Program-made: the position numbers and the translations under genes | The notes under the pieces: generated by a model | What the model was told of the DNA's origin: nothing | What the model saw: only the letters and a program-made list of their open reading frames with translations | The model's database searches: none | Shown here: positions 11,519-22,340 of the stretch, piece after piece | Numbering within the stretch: position 1 is the first letter of the stretch | How the letters are laid out: every line of letters begins with the position of its first letter | Assembly (NCBI GenBank): GCA_937973905.1 | Contig: CALJJR010000004.1 | Location: 1 to 41,410 of the forward strand | Source of the DNA: an uncultured Arenicella sp. | Lineage (GTDB): Bacteria > Pseudomonadota > Gammaproteobacteria > Arenicellales > Arenicellaceae | DNA: 41,410 nt | Reading direction: 5' to 3'

Positions 11519-12525
11519 GCAGACGCCATCGGCAGGTCATCGACAACCGCTTGAAGCTCTGTGGGTAGCGGTGCCTCAACGGCGACAACTTGTTCAGAAA
11601 TCGGGTGCGCAAACCTAATTTCACTGGCATGCAAAAATAACCGTCTGAGTTGGTACTTCTTCAACATCACTGTATTGAACTCTTCAGAACCATAGCGTTG
11701 ATCTCCAGCAATCGGGTGGCCTTCGGCTTGCGCATGAACTCGAACCTGATGAGTGCGACCCGTTAAAAGCTCCACTTGCAGCAGCGAGGCGGTTTTGCAT
11801 CGCTGTAAGGGACGCATGATTGAGCAGGCATGACTACCGGAAGCCGAGACGGTGACATAGCGCTCTCCACTACGGCGTGAATCAGTGTTCAACGCTTTGG
11901 TGACCTTACGTTCACCAAAACGCCAATAGCCGCCTACTAGAGCTAAATAGCGTTTAGATAGCTTTTTATGACTCATAGAATTGCTTGCAAAATCAGCATT
12001 TAATTTTCGTAACACAGACATTTTTTTGGCCAGCACTAGACACCCTGAGGTCTCACGATCTAGACGATGCGCGAGTTCGAGATAGGACAAATCGGTTCGC
12101 AATGCTCGCATTGCCTCAATAATCCCAATCGAAACTCCGCTCCCTGAATGCACGGCCATGCCGCTCGGCTTATTAAGTACGATGATGGCGTCGTCTTCAA
12201 ACAAAATCGCATCGTTAAGAAATGCATATTTGCTCTTAGAAATCGTCGTAGCTGGACGATCACCTAAACGAATTGGTGGCACTCTAAGGACATCACCCTC
12301 AGCTAGACGAGTCGTTTGCTTGACTCGCCCACGATTGATTCGAACTTCACCCTTGCGAATAATTCGATATATATGCGACTTGGGCACGCCCTTTAGAAGG
12401 CTGATCAAGTAATTATCAAGGCGCTGCCCAGCGTGAGTTTCCACCACTTCAATAAAGACCGGTTCTCGACCGATAGATGCGGGTGGTTTCAGGCTGGTTC
12501 CGTGTGATTTTTGCGATGCAGACAT
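11515..12525 (-). CDS. rluC: 23S rRNA pseudouridine synthase RluC
   Basis: 336 aa; S4 domain (SHIYRIIRKGEVRINRGRVKQTTRLAEGDVLRVPP), catalytic LAHRLDRETSGCLVLAKK, ELLTGRTHQVRVHAQ; divergent from rne as in E. coli. Confidence 0.93.
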   Translation of the reverse strand: MSASQKSHGTSLKPPASIGREPVFIEVVETHAGQRLDNYLISLLKGVPKSHIYRIIRKGEVRINRGRVKQTTRLAEGDVLRVPPIRLGDRPATTISKSKYAFLNDAILFEDDAIIVLNKPSGMAVHSGSGVSIGIIEAMRALRTDLSYLELAHRLDRETSGCLVLAKKMSVLRKLNADFASNSMSHKKLSKRYLALVGGYWRFGERKVTKALNTDSRRSGERYVTVSASGSHACSIMRPLQRCKTASLLQVELLTGRTHQVRVHAQAEGHPIAGDQRYGSEEFNTVMLKKYQLRRLFLHASEIRFAHPISEQVVAVEAPLPTELQAVVDDLPMASA

Positions 12526-13379
12526 AACGAGCTATTCGATAGCAAGCGCGGATTATAGGTCAGAATAGCTTCGCGCCCTAGCCTATTGAAATTAAAATGT
12601 TTTTCCTCGCCTAACTCAGACTAAATTCGTCTCTAAATCACAGCCGCTTGAGATTGCCACCACAGGTACATACTGTTATGCTTCGCCAGTCTGAGATGTC
12701 CGTTTAGAGAACTCAAACTTACGGCTTTTGATCTGCCTTATAGGCGAAGTAAGAAAAGCCAGAAAAATCATAAGTTTAAGCAATCCTCAGGACGGCCCAG
12801 ATCGCTTAGATACAAGAAATTTTGGACTCTGAAGACACGCGATTTTTGTGTTATCGCATTGATGGCCCTCTCGCCAGCTTTCTTTAACGGGTAAGCAGCG
12901 TAAGGATTTATCAAAAATATGCGCGTTTGTTTGGAGGTTTAAAATCCAGTAAAGATCGTATTTGAAGCAAACACTTTGTGATGTTGGTTTAGCAGATTGC
13001 ACGATGATATAGATCATCGACAAACCAATCGGGCAACAAATGGCCCTAGTCACCAAAGGCTGCTCGCTGAGTGCCACAGCTATTTCTGCTGACTCGGTTG
13101 CGAGCACTTTTGCACGATTCGTGAAAAGTACTGTGACAAATACAACAGGGTAACGCCCCCTCCCTGATTGAATGGGGCATATACCGTAAGACCGGCCAGT
13201 GTGTGCCGACAGATTTCGCTAAGACTAAAACCACGCTCGCAACAAACGAGCACCTTAAGGTTAGCGAAAGGTTAAGAACGGTTGAAGAAAGAATTTAGTG
13301 CTGGTCTTTGATATTACTTGTCAAAGCCAAGAGCACTGGGGAACTAAAAGAAACGAATAGCGCTGTTATTCCAAGAAAT

Positions 13380-13781
13380 GTGTAAAGCGGCAAACCGCCA
13401 AGTTTGCACCATTGTAAATAAGGAACAGCAGCACCAATATTCACCTCGCTGCCTCGAAGCAGCGCAAAGCAAAATAGGTGAATAGTAGATTAGCGAAGGC
13501 GTCTATCGCCTTCTCGATTTACAGCAGTTTTTACGTAATGTTAGTTGGTGTGAGAAAGAGTTCTCACCCAGGTCAGAAACACGGTTGGCTGTATATATTT
13601 CGATCATACAGCCAGATCAAGGCTTACCTACTATGTATGCGTAAAATGCCTCTTGGCAACGCTGACTTGTCGTTCGTTTCTTCCCCATACCTTCCTTCAT
13701 CCTTTTACTGTTGGCCCAAGCTATGTGCAGAGCTTAACGCTGCCTAGCCCGAGCAATTAGTCGGTTGGAAAGGAAATAATA
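13380..13781 (+). promoter_or_regulatory. Structured rne 5' leader (multiple stem-loops)
   Basis: Perfect inverted repeats: GCAAAC/GTTTGC (13390-13407); nested TATTCACCT/AGGTGAATA (13438-13484) enclosing CGCTGC/GCAGCG; GTGAGAA/TTCTCAC (13550-13567); GGCTGTAT/ATACAGCC (13587-13613). Confidence 0.6.
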
Positions 13782-15956
13782 ATGAAAAGAATGTTATTCA
13801 ACGCAACTCACCCAGAAGAGTTGCGCGTTGCCATCGTAGATGGTCAAAAACTGATCGATCTAGACATCGAATCAGCAAATTCTGCGTTAAAGAAAGGCAA
13901 TATATACAAAGGCAAGATCACTCGAATCGAACCCAGTTTGGAAGCTGCGTTCGTGGAATACGGTGCTGGCCGCCAAGGCTTTTTGCCAATGAAGGAAGTG
14001 TCTAGAACATACTTCCAAAACTACAATTCGGAAGTGCCAATCTCGCAAGTCAAAATTGCAGATGTCTTAAAGAACGGGCAAGAATTGCTGGTTCAAGTTG
14101 AAAAAGACGAACGCGGTAACAAAGGCGCTGCGCTGACCACTTTCATCAGCCTTGCAGGGCGCTACTTGGTATTCATGCCAAATAACCCCAAGGGCGGTGG
14201 CATATCACGTCGAATCGAAGGCAAAGATCGGCAAGAGTTACGTGACGCTATGTCTGAGCTCGAAATTCCTCGCGAACACGCGTTGATTGCGAGAACCGCT
14301 GGAATTGGTAAAAGTGCCGAAGAACTGCAGTGGGATTTAGACTATCTGCAACGTCTCTCTGACGCCATCCAAACTGCATCTGAATCACAGGCCGCACCGT
14401 TTCTTGTCTATCAGGAAACCAATTTGGTGGTGCGCTCCATCCGTGATTATTTTCGTAGCGATATTAACGAAATCATTATCGATGACAAAGAGATTTTTGA
14501 GCGCGCAACACGCTTCATGAATCAAGTGATGCCACAAAATGTCATCAAACTAAAGTTATACGAAGACACTGTGCCGCTATTCTCGCGGTATCAGGTTGAG
14601 CATCAAATCGAATCAGCCTACGCACGCGAGGTACGGCTGTCATCAGGTGGCGCCTTAGTCATTGACCCAACCGAAGCCCTCACCTCAATCGATGTTAACT
14701 CCGCTCGTGCTACCAAAGGCGGTGATATCGAAGAGACAGCACTGCAAACCAACTTGGAAGCGGCAGAAGAAATTGCTCGTCAGTTGCGTATCCGTGACCT
14801 CGGCGGTCTGGTCGTTATCGACTTCATCGATATGCTGGCTAATAAAAACCAACGCGCGGTCGAACAATGCTTACAAAATGCCCTGAAAGCAGACCGTGCA
14901 CGCGTACAAGTTGGCAAGATTTCGCGCTTTGGCTTACTGGAGATGTCTCGTCAACGTCTTCGCTCTTCTATTAGCGACTCAAATTATCATGTCTGCCCAC
15001 GCTGCGAGGGTAATGGTCATATCCGCAGTGTTGGCTCATCGGCACTGAGCGTGTTGAGAATCATTGAAGAAGAGGCGTTGAAGGAAAACACCGAAGCCAT
15101 CATTGCGCACCTTCCGATCAAAACGGCAACCTATCTCCTCAACGAGAAGCGTCATGAGGTCACCCTGCTTGAGTCTCGTTTGGGCACCAATATTACAATT
15201 GTGCCTACCATGGAGCTCGAAACACCGCACTTCAAGATTCAACGCTTGCGCAGTGAAGATTTGGACGACATGCCAAACTTGCCGAGCTACAAAGTAGAGA
15301 TTGCCGAACCTCAAGAAGATCCTCGTAAAGCGAAGTATCAGAAAAAACAGCAAGCGAGCAGTGTCGTTATTGCTCCGAATACCGCACCGGCTGTTGGTAT
15401 CGAATCAATTCAAATGGAAGACAAGCCGCTGCCTCAACCTAAACCCGAGCCCATCAAGCCTGGTTTATTTGTGCGAATCTGGCGAGCTCTGTTTGCTACT
15501 GGCGACGAACAAACCAAGAAAAAGCAAACCGAGAATAAGAAACAACACAGCAAAGGACAAAAGCATCGCGATAGCCGTGGTGGTCAACGCAATAATCAGC
15601 GACGCGGCGGCAAAGGCAACCAAAATCGTGGTGGACGTAACCCTAACGCCAAAGGCGGTAATCGCAACCGTGGGCAAAACTCCAAACAACAATCCAAGCC
15701 TAAAGGTAGTACTCAGCAAGGCAGCAACCAAAGCGCTGGCAAAGCTGAGAATAAAGGTGAATCTGGGAATGCCAATACCGCCAATAACAAAGGCGGAGGT
15801 AATCGCGGCCGAGGTCGTGGCGGACGTGGACGCGGTCGAGGCCGCGGCAACAACCAACAAGGCAAGCCGCAAAATAATCAGGCAAGCAGATCGCAGAACA
15901 ACCCACCAGCGACTCCAAAACCAGCAGCTAATGTCGACGGTAACCGAGCCGAGTAA
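13782..15956 (+). CDS. rne: Ribonuclease E (short, RG/Q/N-rich C-terminal tail)
   Basis: 724 aa; [33 protein letters not shown]1 domain, DFIDM, Zn-link [15 protein letters not shown] aaaggaaataata. Confidence 0.95.
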   Translation: MKRMLFNATHPEELRVAIVDGQKLIDLDIESANSALKKGNIYKGKITRIEPSLEAAFVEYGAGRQGFLPMKEVSRTYFQNYNSEVPISQVKIADVLKNGQELLVQVEKDERGNKGAALTTFISLAGRYLVFMPNNPKGGGISRRIEGKDRQELRDAMSELEIPREHALIARTAGIGKSAEELQWDLDYLQRLSDAIQTASESQAAPFLVYQETNLVVRSIRDYFRSDINEIIIDDKEIFERATRFMNQVMPQNVIKLKLYEDTVPLFSRYQVEHQIESAYAREVRLSSGGALVIDPTEALTSIDVNSARATKGGDIEETALQTNLEAAEEIARQLRIRDLGGLVVIDFIDMLANKNQRAVEQCLQNALKADRARVQVGKISRFGLLEMSRQRLRSSISDSNYHVCPRCEGNGHIRSVGSSALSVLRIIEEEALKENTEAIIAHLPIKTATYLLNEKRHEVTLLESRLGTNITIVPTMELETPHFKIQRLRSEDLDDMPNLPSYKVEIAEPQEDPRKAKYQKKQQASSVVIAPNTAPAVGIESIQMEDKPLPQPKPEPIKPGLFVRIWRALFATGDEQTKKKQTENKKQHSKGQKHRDSRGGQRNNQRRGGKGNQNRGGRNPNAKGGNRNRGQNSKQQSKPKGSTQQGSNQSAGKAENKGESGNANTANNKGGGNRGRGRGGRGRGRGRGNNQQGKPQNNQASRSQNNPPATPKPAANVDGNRAE

Positions 15957-16031
15957 CAATAATAGAGCTGCGAGTAGGTTCGCAGGAGCTTAATTGCAAA
16001 GTGTTCTGTTAAAACTTAAAGCCTAGTTCAG

Positions 16032-16079
16032 GAGCCCGTGCCAATGTGACTTGCATCACAGCACGGGCTCTTCTATTTT
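16032..16079 (+). terminator. Rho-independent terminator after rne
   Basis: GAGCCCGTGC - 19 nt - GCACGGGCTC (10-bp perfect stem) followed by ttctatttt. Confidence 0.75.
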
Positions 16080-16085
16080 GACTGC

Positions 16086-17285
16086 GTGAAGATCTTACAC
16101 ATTATCCCCTCCTTAGCGCCAAGTCGAGGCGGTGCTAGCAAAGCAGCCATCGATATGGTGGCTGCGTTACGTGCAGCCGACGCTGACGTCGAACTAGCCT
16201 GCACCAATGATGATGGCGACAATGAATTGAATGTCGAACTAAATCAGCTGGTTGACTATCAGGGTGTACCGGTACGGTTTTTTCAACGTTATTCCCCCGC
16301 AGGAAAACAAAAAATTACCCGAGCAATTCGTGAATTTGCTTATTCGAGCTCTTTCCGCAAGTGGTTAAACGACTCCATAGATGACTACGACGTGGTCCAC
16401 GTGCATGCTTTGTTTTCGTTTACGTCGAGCTATGCCATGTGGTTGGCGCGACGACGCAATATCGCTTACATTGCGCACCCCATCGGCAGCTTGGAACAGT
16501 GGTCAATCAAGCAGAGCCGATGGCGAAAACGAATCTTTCTGGGGCTGATCGACAGAGCCAATTTAGTCAGTGCTCGTTTTGTGCACTTTACCGCCGATTC
16601 TGAACGACAGCAGGCTCTCATGGTCGAGGCTAATATACGAGCAGTCGTTATCCCTCTGGGTCTTGCCTTACCGCAGCTTGCAAATACGCCTGAAGATACG
16701 TTACGCAAGGAATACGAATTACCTCAGGAAGCGAGAACGATCCTGTTTTTAGGTCGAATTCATCCGAAGAAAGGCATCGAGTTGCTGTTCGAGGCATTGG
16801 CGAAGGCGAACGTTAAAGACACTTACCTACTTGTCGCGGGCTCTGGCAGTGATGTGTATCTGAACCATCTTGCGAGTCTAGCAATAGATTTAAAAATTAC
16901 AGACCGCGTCAAGTTTCTCGGCCACGTGAGTGGACAGCAAAAAAGGAGTCTGCTACAGAATTCTGATATTTTTGCTCTGACGTCATACTCAGAAAACTTT
17001 GGCATTGCCGTACTTGAAGCCCTCGCTCACGGTACACCAGCTCTAGTCACTGAGGGAGTTGCTTTGTCTGCACAGGTAAAAGAACACAAACTAGGCGCCG
17101 TATGTGACGCGAACCCAAACTCGATTTGTTGCGCGCTCAACGAGTTACTTAACGACAAGGAACTATCAAAACTTGGTCGTCGCGGTCGCCTGTATGTTGA
17201 ACAAAATCACGATTGGGCAGCGTTAGCCGAGCAGTTGTTAGCAACTTATCACCGTGCATTGGGCCTAGCTGAAAAAGCTCACTAA
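16086..17285 (+). CDS. Glycosyltransferase family 4 (GT-B)
   Basis: 399 aa, GTG start; KILHIIPSLAPSRGGASKAAIDMVAAL, TILFLGRIHPKKGIELLFEAL, LTSYSENFGIAVLEALAHGTPALVTEGV. Confidence 0.9.
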   Translation: MKILHIIPSLAPSRGGASKAAIDMVAALRAADADVELACTNDDGDNELNVELNQLVDYQGVPVRFFQRYSPAGKQKITRAIREFAYSSSFRKWLNDSIDDYDVVHVHALFSFTSSYAMWLARRRNIAYIAHPIGSLEQWSIKQSRWRKRIFLGLIDRANLVSARFVHFTADSERQQALMVEANIRAVVIPLGLALPQLANTPEDTLRKEYELPQEARTILFLGRIHPKKGIELLFEALAKANVKDTYLLVAGSGSDVYLNHLASLAIDLKITDRVKFLGHVSGQQKRSLLQNSDIFALTSYSENFGIAVLEALAHGTPALVTEGVALSAQVKEHKLGAVCDANPNSICCALNELLNDKELSKLGRRGRLYVEQNHDWAALAEQLLATYHRALGLAEKAH

Positions 17286-17303
17286 CGCCCTAGACCTGAC
17301 TTT

Positions 17304-17777
17304 CTAGTCGCTGCCGACAGCACGCAGCATCCAAGCAGTTTTCTCATGAATACGCATGCGGTCAGAAATTAGGGCGGCTGATGATTCATCGTCAGCTTCT
17401 TGCGCAACTCTTAGCGCGGCTCGACATGTCTTTACAACTTGTTCATGCCCTTTGGTAAGCGTGGCAATCATATCAGCTGACGATGGCACACCGGCTACTT
17501 CATCAATACTGCTAAGGCGAGCAAACTCTGAGTATGTCCCTGGCGCAGCGACATCGAGACTCCGGATACGTTCGGCTATATCATCAACCGCAGTGGCTAA
17601 TTCTGTGTAATGCCCCTCAAACATCAAATGAAGTTGATTGAACATCGGCCCCGTGACATTCCAGTGGAAATTGTGTGTTTGTAAATAAAGAGAATATGAA
17701 TCGGCTAACAGCTTTTTGAGTTGTTGTGCGATAGCAGTTCTGTCCTCTTGGCTAATTCCAATATCAATGTTGTGCAT
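17304..17777 (-). CDS. dps: Dps-family ferritin-like DNA starvation protein
   Basis: 157 aa; [52 protein letters not shown] (ferroxidase residues H/D/E). Confidence 0.92.
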   Translation of the reverse strand: MHNIDIGISQEDRTAIAQQLKKLLADSYSLYLQTHNFHWNVTGPMFNQLHLMFEGHYTELATAVDDIAERIRSLDVAAPGTYSEFARLSSIDEVAGVPSSADMIATLTKGHEQVVKTCRAALRVAQEADDESSAALISDRMRIHEKTAWMLRAVGSD

Positions 17778-17865
17778 GAGCTGCCCTCGATTAGTTTCAA
17801 TGGGCTTAGCTTATAGCGCTGCGGCCAAGGAGAGAAATCGTTAGTTTCAGAGATATTTATAGAAA

Positions 17866-18852
17866 TTAGCTATAACTAGCAACGCCACTTCGCGCCCAAT
17901 TGAGCGCGGTAGAGATAATGTTGGGCAATTCGGAGTGACTTGGCGTCCATCCGAGTTCGCGCTGTGAAACCGAGATATCAGCCGTTAATTCAGGAGGATC
18001 GCCCGGTCGACGTGCTGCATAATCGTGAGGGACTGGTACGCCGAGCTGCAGAGCTATTTCATCCAGAACCTGCCGAATTGAGACCCCATGACCACTGCCC
18101 AGGTTGAACACATGATTGCCTGCTTCGCGATCCATATATTCCAATGCGGCGACGTGCCCTGCCGCTAAATCTGCGACATGTATGTAGTCGCGCACGCAGG
18201 TGCCATCAGCAGTAGGATAGTCATAGCCAAACACTTTCAAAGCCGACGAGGCACCCAGCGCAGCGTTAATTGCATTCGGGATCAAATGAGTTTCAGGCTC
18301 GTGCCACTCGCCAAGTTCGCCATCTGAGTCCGCGCCCGCGGCATTAAAATAGCGCAGCGCCACTGAGTCGACTTGGTGCGCGCGGCAGACATCATTCAGC
18401 ACCTGCTCCACCATTAACTTGCTGCGTCCATAGGGGTTTATTGGTCGCGTTGCCGTTTCCAGGTTGATGGGCAAAACCTCAACCTCGCCATACACAGCGC
18501 AAGTACTTGAAAAAACGAATCGCCTGCAGCCAACTTCATTCATCGCCGACAACAAAGACAAACTTCCAGTGACATTATTTTCGTAATACGTTTGCGGATC
18601 TCGCATCGATTCCCCCACATACGCAGAAGCGGCAAAGTGAATGACAGCGTCGGGGCGTACCTGCTTGAACACCTCGCCAAGTCGCTCACCATCGCGAGTA
18701 TCGCCGGCAAAAAAATCGCCCCAGCGAACAAATTCGCGATGTCCCTCGGACAAGTTGTCGTAGACAACGGGCGTATAGCCACGTTGCGCGAGAGCCTTGC
18801 AGGTGTGGCTACCAATATAGCCGGCACCTCCGGTCACTAAAATTGTGCGCAT
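17866..18852 (-). CDS. galE: UDP-glucose 4-epimerase
   Basis: 328 aa; ILVTGGAGYIGSHTCKAL, FSSTCAVYG, NPYGRSKLMVE, LRYFNAAGADSDGELGEWHEPETHLIP. Confidence 0.93.
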   Translation of the reverse strand: MRTILVTGGAGYIGSHTCKALAQRGYTPVVYDNLSEGHREFVRWGDFFAGDTRDGERLGEVFKQVRPDAVIHFAASAYVGESMRDPQTYYENNVTGSLSLLSAMNEVGCRRFVFSSTCAVYGEVEVLPINLETATRPINPYGRSKLMVEQVLNDVCRAHQVDSVALRYFNAAGADSDGELGEWHEPETHLIPNAINAALGASSALKVFGYDYPTADGTCVRDYIHVADLAAGHVAALEYMDREAGNHVFNLGSGHGVSIRQVLDEIALQLGVPVPHDYAARRPGDPPELTADISVSQRELGWTPSHSELPNIISTALNWARSGVASYS

Positions 18853-18896
18853 GCGGGTCGCTAACTCGCTTTTATGCGGGCCTCAGAGGCATTGCC

Positions 18897-20423
18897 CTAA
18901 GCGGTTTGCGCCTCTTTCACCCAACCAAATTCTGCGCGATTCCCAAACACAAAACGATTAAAGATCAGTGCAGCCGGCACACTAGTGATGAGAGTTACAA
19001 ACATCAAGTGGATGTAGTGCAAAGTAACGGCCGGATTCTCTGGCAGCTCTACACCCATAAATTGAAGCATCACACCGAGCCCAATCGGCGCCGCCGCAGA
19101 AGACGCCATTGCCGTCATCACACCATACAGCCCCACGCCAAATAAAACGCCGAGCATTGCCGCACGGTAGTCCACATTCTGAAAAGCCAAGCCTAAGATA
19201 AAACAAGATAGGATCGGCATACTCAACAATCCGTAGAGCTGCTGCACTAGATTGATGAGACTGTCAGCCGTGGCAAAAACCGGCACCAAGGACAAACTGA
19301 TCACCACGAGCACTAAGGTAACCAGGGCATTAAGCCTTGAGACATTGGGTTTTTTATTGAAATACTTCTCGTGGATGTCGCAGACATACAGTGCGGACGA
19401 GGAATTCAAGATACTGTTGAATGACGTCAGTGCGGCCGCCAACAGTGCTGCCGCAAACGCACCAGACAGCCACAGAGGTAAAATATCACCTACGATGCGC
19501 CCATACGCCGCGTCGCCAATATCGCCGTACAATTTGTACGAAACGATTCCCGGTAATACGATCATCGGCGGCACGATCAAGAAGCGAATTACTGCCGCAA
19601 CCACGACGCCTTTTTGCGCTTCTTGCAGATTGGGTGACGCCATGGCGCGCTGGGTAATTGTTTGATTGGTACTCCAATAAAAAATCTGAATAAAAATCAT
19701 CCCTGTTAACAGCGTATGCCATGGAATCGGTGAATCAGTGCTTCCAATCAGGGTGAGTCGCTCAGCGGGAATTCCGGAAAAATCCCAATTGATTGCGCTG
19801 AGCGCGAGAAAAACAACCAGCATGCCAAGTGACAACAACAACACGCCACTGTAAGTGTCGGAGATCGCCACAGCACGCAAACCACCCAAAATCGCGTAAC
19901 AAGAGCCGATCACGGCGATCACGATCGAAACCGTCATTATTGAAGCATCGAGATCAAACATATTGATCAAGAATAAAGAACCGCCATACAGAATAGACGG
20001 CAGGAAGATAAAAATGTTGCCCAATAAAAACAACACCGCAATCAAGGCACTAATGTGATGATTGTTATAGCGCTTCTCTAAAAGCTCGGTGGTTGTGGTG
20101 CATTTGTAGCGGTAGTAAATGGGCAGAAATACTTTGGCCAATACCACCAAGCCTAATACAGCCGCAAATTCCCACCATGCTAGCAGGGCCATTTGGTTAC
20201 CATTCATCCCAACCAATTGGTCGGTACTGAGATTGGTTAGCGTGATAGAGCCAGCCACGAATACCCAAGTGAGGCCGCCACCCGCAAGGAAGACTTCTTT
20301 GTTTTCCGCAGTTACATCATCACTCTTAGCTGGCGCCGCCTGACGGCACTTAATGTACGTGATCAGGCCAATCGCACCTGTAACGAGTAAAAACACGATA
20401 ATCTGGATGGCTTGTAATTCCAT
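18897..20423 (-). CDS. Sodium:solute symporter (SSS family, SGLT-like)
   Basis: 508 aa multipass; FLAGGGLTWVFVAGSITLTNLSTDQLVGMNG, IFYWSTNQTITQRAMAS. Confidence 0.88.
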   Translation of the reverse strand: MELQAIQIIVFLLVTGAIGLITYIKCRQAAPAKSDDVTAENKEVFLAGGGLTWVFVAGSITLTNLSTDQLVGMNGNQMALLAWWEFAAVLGLVVLAKVFLPIYYRYKCTTTTELLEKRYNNHHISALIAVLFLLGNIFIFLPSILYGGSLFLINMFDLDASIMTVSIVIAVIGSCYAILGGLRAVAISDTYSGVLLLSLGMLVVFLALSAINWDFSGIPAERLTLIGSTDSPIPWHTLLTGMIFIQIFYWSTNQTITQRAMASPNLQEAQKGVVVAAVIRFLIVPPMIVLPGIVSYKLYGDIGDAAYGRIVGDILPLWLSGAFAAALLAAALTSFNSILNSSSALYVCDIHEKYFNKKPNVSRLNALVTLVLVVISLSLVPVFATADSLINLVQQLYGLLSMPILSCFILGLAFQNVDYRAAMLGVLFGVGLYGVMTAMASSAAAPIGLGVMLQFMGVELPENPAVTLHYIHLMFVTLITSVPAALIFNRFVFGNRAEFGWVKEAQTA

Positions 20424-20490
20424 TCGTTTCTCCCGGTAGTGTTTATTTTTTATTTATCATATAAATAATATCAGGCTCACAGCCAGCGCG

Positions 20491-21840
20491 CTACTTTTCA
20501 AAAACAGCAATCGACTCAACATGTGCTGTGTGCGGGAACATGTCAATCACTCCCAACTGCGTTAAGCGGTAACCATGCTCGTTCACCATCACGCCCGCAT
20601 CCCGCGCCAGCGTAGCCGGCCCACAAGACACATAAACCACCTTGGAGGCCTCAAATTGAGGCAGTCGGCTAATCATCTCAGCAGCACCAGAGCGTGGCGG
20701 ATCGAGCAAAATCTTGTCGAATTTCTGTTCCAGCCAATCCCCGTGCGAGGACGATGACATATCCTCCTTAAACAAATCGCCATAATGAAATTCAGTGTTT
20801 TCAATGTCATTGATACGCAAATTATGATTCGCGCGCTTGACCAAAGCCTGATCACCCTCGACGCCAACAACGTGCCGAGCGGTTCGCGCCAACGGCAAAG
20901 TAAAGTTCCCAACTCCACAGAACAAGTCCAGCACACGATCTTGCGGTGTTAGGTCTAATAGTCCAACGGCTTGGCTGACCAATCGTTCGTTGATGCTGCC
21001 GTTCACTTGAATAAAATCGGTCGGCAAAAACTCGACCCGAATATCAAACTCCTGAAAGTGATAAAAAAGTGGGTTCGGGTTATTTGGGTACAAGGCATGG
21101 ACGCTTTGTAAATTGCCCGGCTGTAAAAACAGCACGAGGTTGGACTGGCGCCCGAACGTTTTTAATAACTCTAAATCAGCAGGCGTAAAATCCTCTAAGT
21201 GACGCACAATCATGACCACTGCATTATCGGCAACGGTAATCTCGATCTGCGGCACCTTATCGTTGCAAGACAACTGCTCTAGGGTGGCACGCAAGGACGG
21301 TAACAAAGCAGAAACTTGGGGGTACAGCACTTCGCATTGCGTGGTTGGCTGAATAAAGCTGCTATTGCGTTCTCGAAAGCCGACAATCATGCCCCCTTTT
21401 TTAGGCACGAACTTGGCACCTAGCCTGGCGCGACGCCGATAACCCCAATGATCGCCAACCAAGGGTTCGAGTAACGCCTCCGGTTGCACGCCACCAATCT
21501 TCTTGAAATTCTCGAGCAACTGCTCTTGCTTATATTGAATTTGCACACGCTCATCGAGATGCTGTAAAACACAACCACCACACTCCCCAAACACGGCGCA
21601 TTTTGGCTCAACTCGATGTTCCGACGCATCAAGAATTTCAGTCGCGGTGCCAAATTGAAATTTTTTACGGTTCTGAACTGGGACGAACATGACCCTTTCC
21701 CCAGGCAGTGCGTAGTCCACGAAAACGACTTTACCGTCTTCATCTCGCCCAACGCCTCGGCCATCATGTGCCATAGACTCAATCTGGATTTCTTTGGGGG
21801 TTAAATCAATGGGTTTGCGATTGCGGCGACGTCGAGCCAT
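20491..21840 (-). CDS. rlmD: 23S rRNA (uracil-1939-C5)-methyltransferase RlmD
   Basis: 449 aa; N-terminal TRAM domain, Fe-S cysteines CAVFGECGGCVLQHL, DLFCGVGNFTLPLA, LDPPRSGA, VYVSCGPATLARD. Confidence 0.93.
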   Translation of the reverse strand: MARRRRNRKPIDLTPKEIQIESMAHDGRGVGRDEDGKVVFVDYALPGERVMFVPVQNRKKFQFGTATEILDASEHRVEPKCAVFGECGGCVLQHLDERVQIQYKQEQLLENFKKIGGVQPEALLEPLVGDHWGYRRRARLGAKFVPKKGGMIVGFRERNSSFIQPTTQCEVLYPQVSALLPSLRATLEQLSCNDKVPQIEITVADNAVVMIVRHLEDFTPADLELLKTFGRQSNLVLFLQPGNLQSVHALYPNNPNPLFYHFQEFDIRVEFLPTDFIQVNGSINERLVSQAVGLLDLTPQDRVLDLFCGVGNFTLPLARTARHVVGVEGDQALVKRANHNLRINDIENTEFHYGDLFKEDMSSSSHGDWLEQKFDKILLDPPRSGAAEMISRLPQFEASKVVYVSCGPATLARDAGVMVNEHGYRLTQLGVIDMFPHTAHVESIAVFEK

Positions 21841-21925
21841 TTCATTCCTTCGGTAAGTTACGGGTTGGGTATTCTAGTTGTTCACGATATGCTTTGGCCA
21901 TCTTCAATTTATTCGTGAACTCACA

Positions 21926-22309
21926 ATGATTTATGTCGCACTCGTTACCATTCTTATCTTACTGCAATATGTGTTCTTTACCATGCAAGTCGGCATGGCG
22001 CGCGGCAAAGGAGATGTGAAAGCGCCGGCAATATCTGGCGATGAAACTTTTGAACGATACAGCCGCGTTCAAACCAATACGGTTGAGCAACTTATGGTCA
22101 CCTTACCGGCCATGTGGATTTGTGCCCATTATTTTCGCCCTGATGTTGCTGCTATTCTTGGTGTTGTGTTTTTAATAGGCCGTTTCCTTTATGCGCGAGC
22201 TTATGTCAAAGATCCCGCGAGCCGCGCACTTGGATTTGTCTCCGGTTTTCTCGCCAACGTTGCGCTTTTATTATGCTGTCTATACGCATTGGTGACGGGC
22301 ATATTATAG
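21926..22309 (+). CDS. MAPEG family membrane protein
   Basis: Likely start [52 protein letters not shown] resembles the MAPEG signature. Confidence 0.8.
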   Translation: MIYVALVTILILLQYVFFTMQVGMARGKGDVKAPAISGDETFERYSRVQTNTVEQLMVTLPAMWICAHYFRPDVAAILGVVFLIGRFLYARAYVKDPASRALGFVSGFLANVALLLCCLYALVTGIL

Positions 22310-22340
22310 CTACCAGCAAGTATTTAGCTGGACTCCTTAA

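Noticed and set aside
12787-13234. ORFs of 106 and 62 aa in the rluC-rne gap
   Set aside because: No RBS, no recognisable motif and unusual composition; treated as intergenic.
13478-13747. 89-aa ORF upstream of rne
   Set aside because: Runs straight through two perfect stem-loops of the likely rne leader, with no good ribosome-binding site; better explained as structured UTR.
15301-15993. 230-aa plus-strand and 164-aa (15465..15959) minus-strand ORFs overlapping the rne 3' end
   Set aside because: Both are alternate frames of the low-complexity RG/N/Q-rich rne tail, whose biased codons suppress stops; their translations are repetitive and resemble no protein family I recognise.
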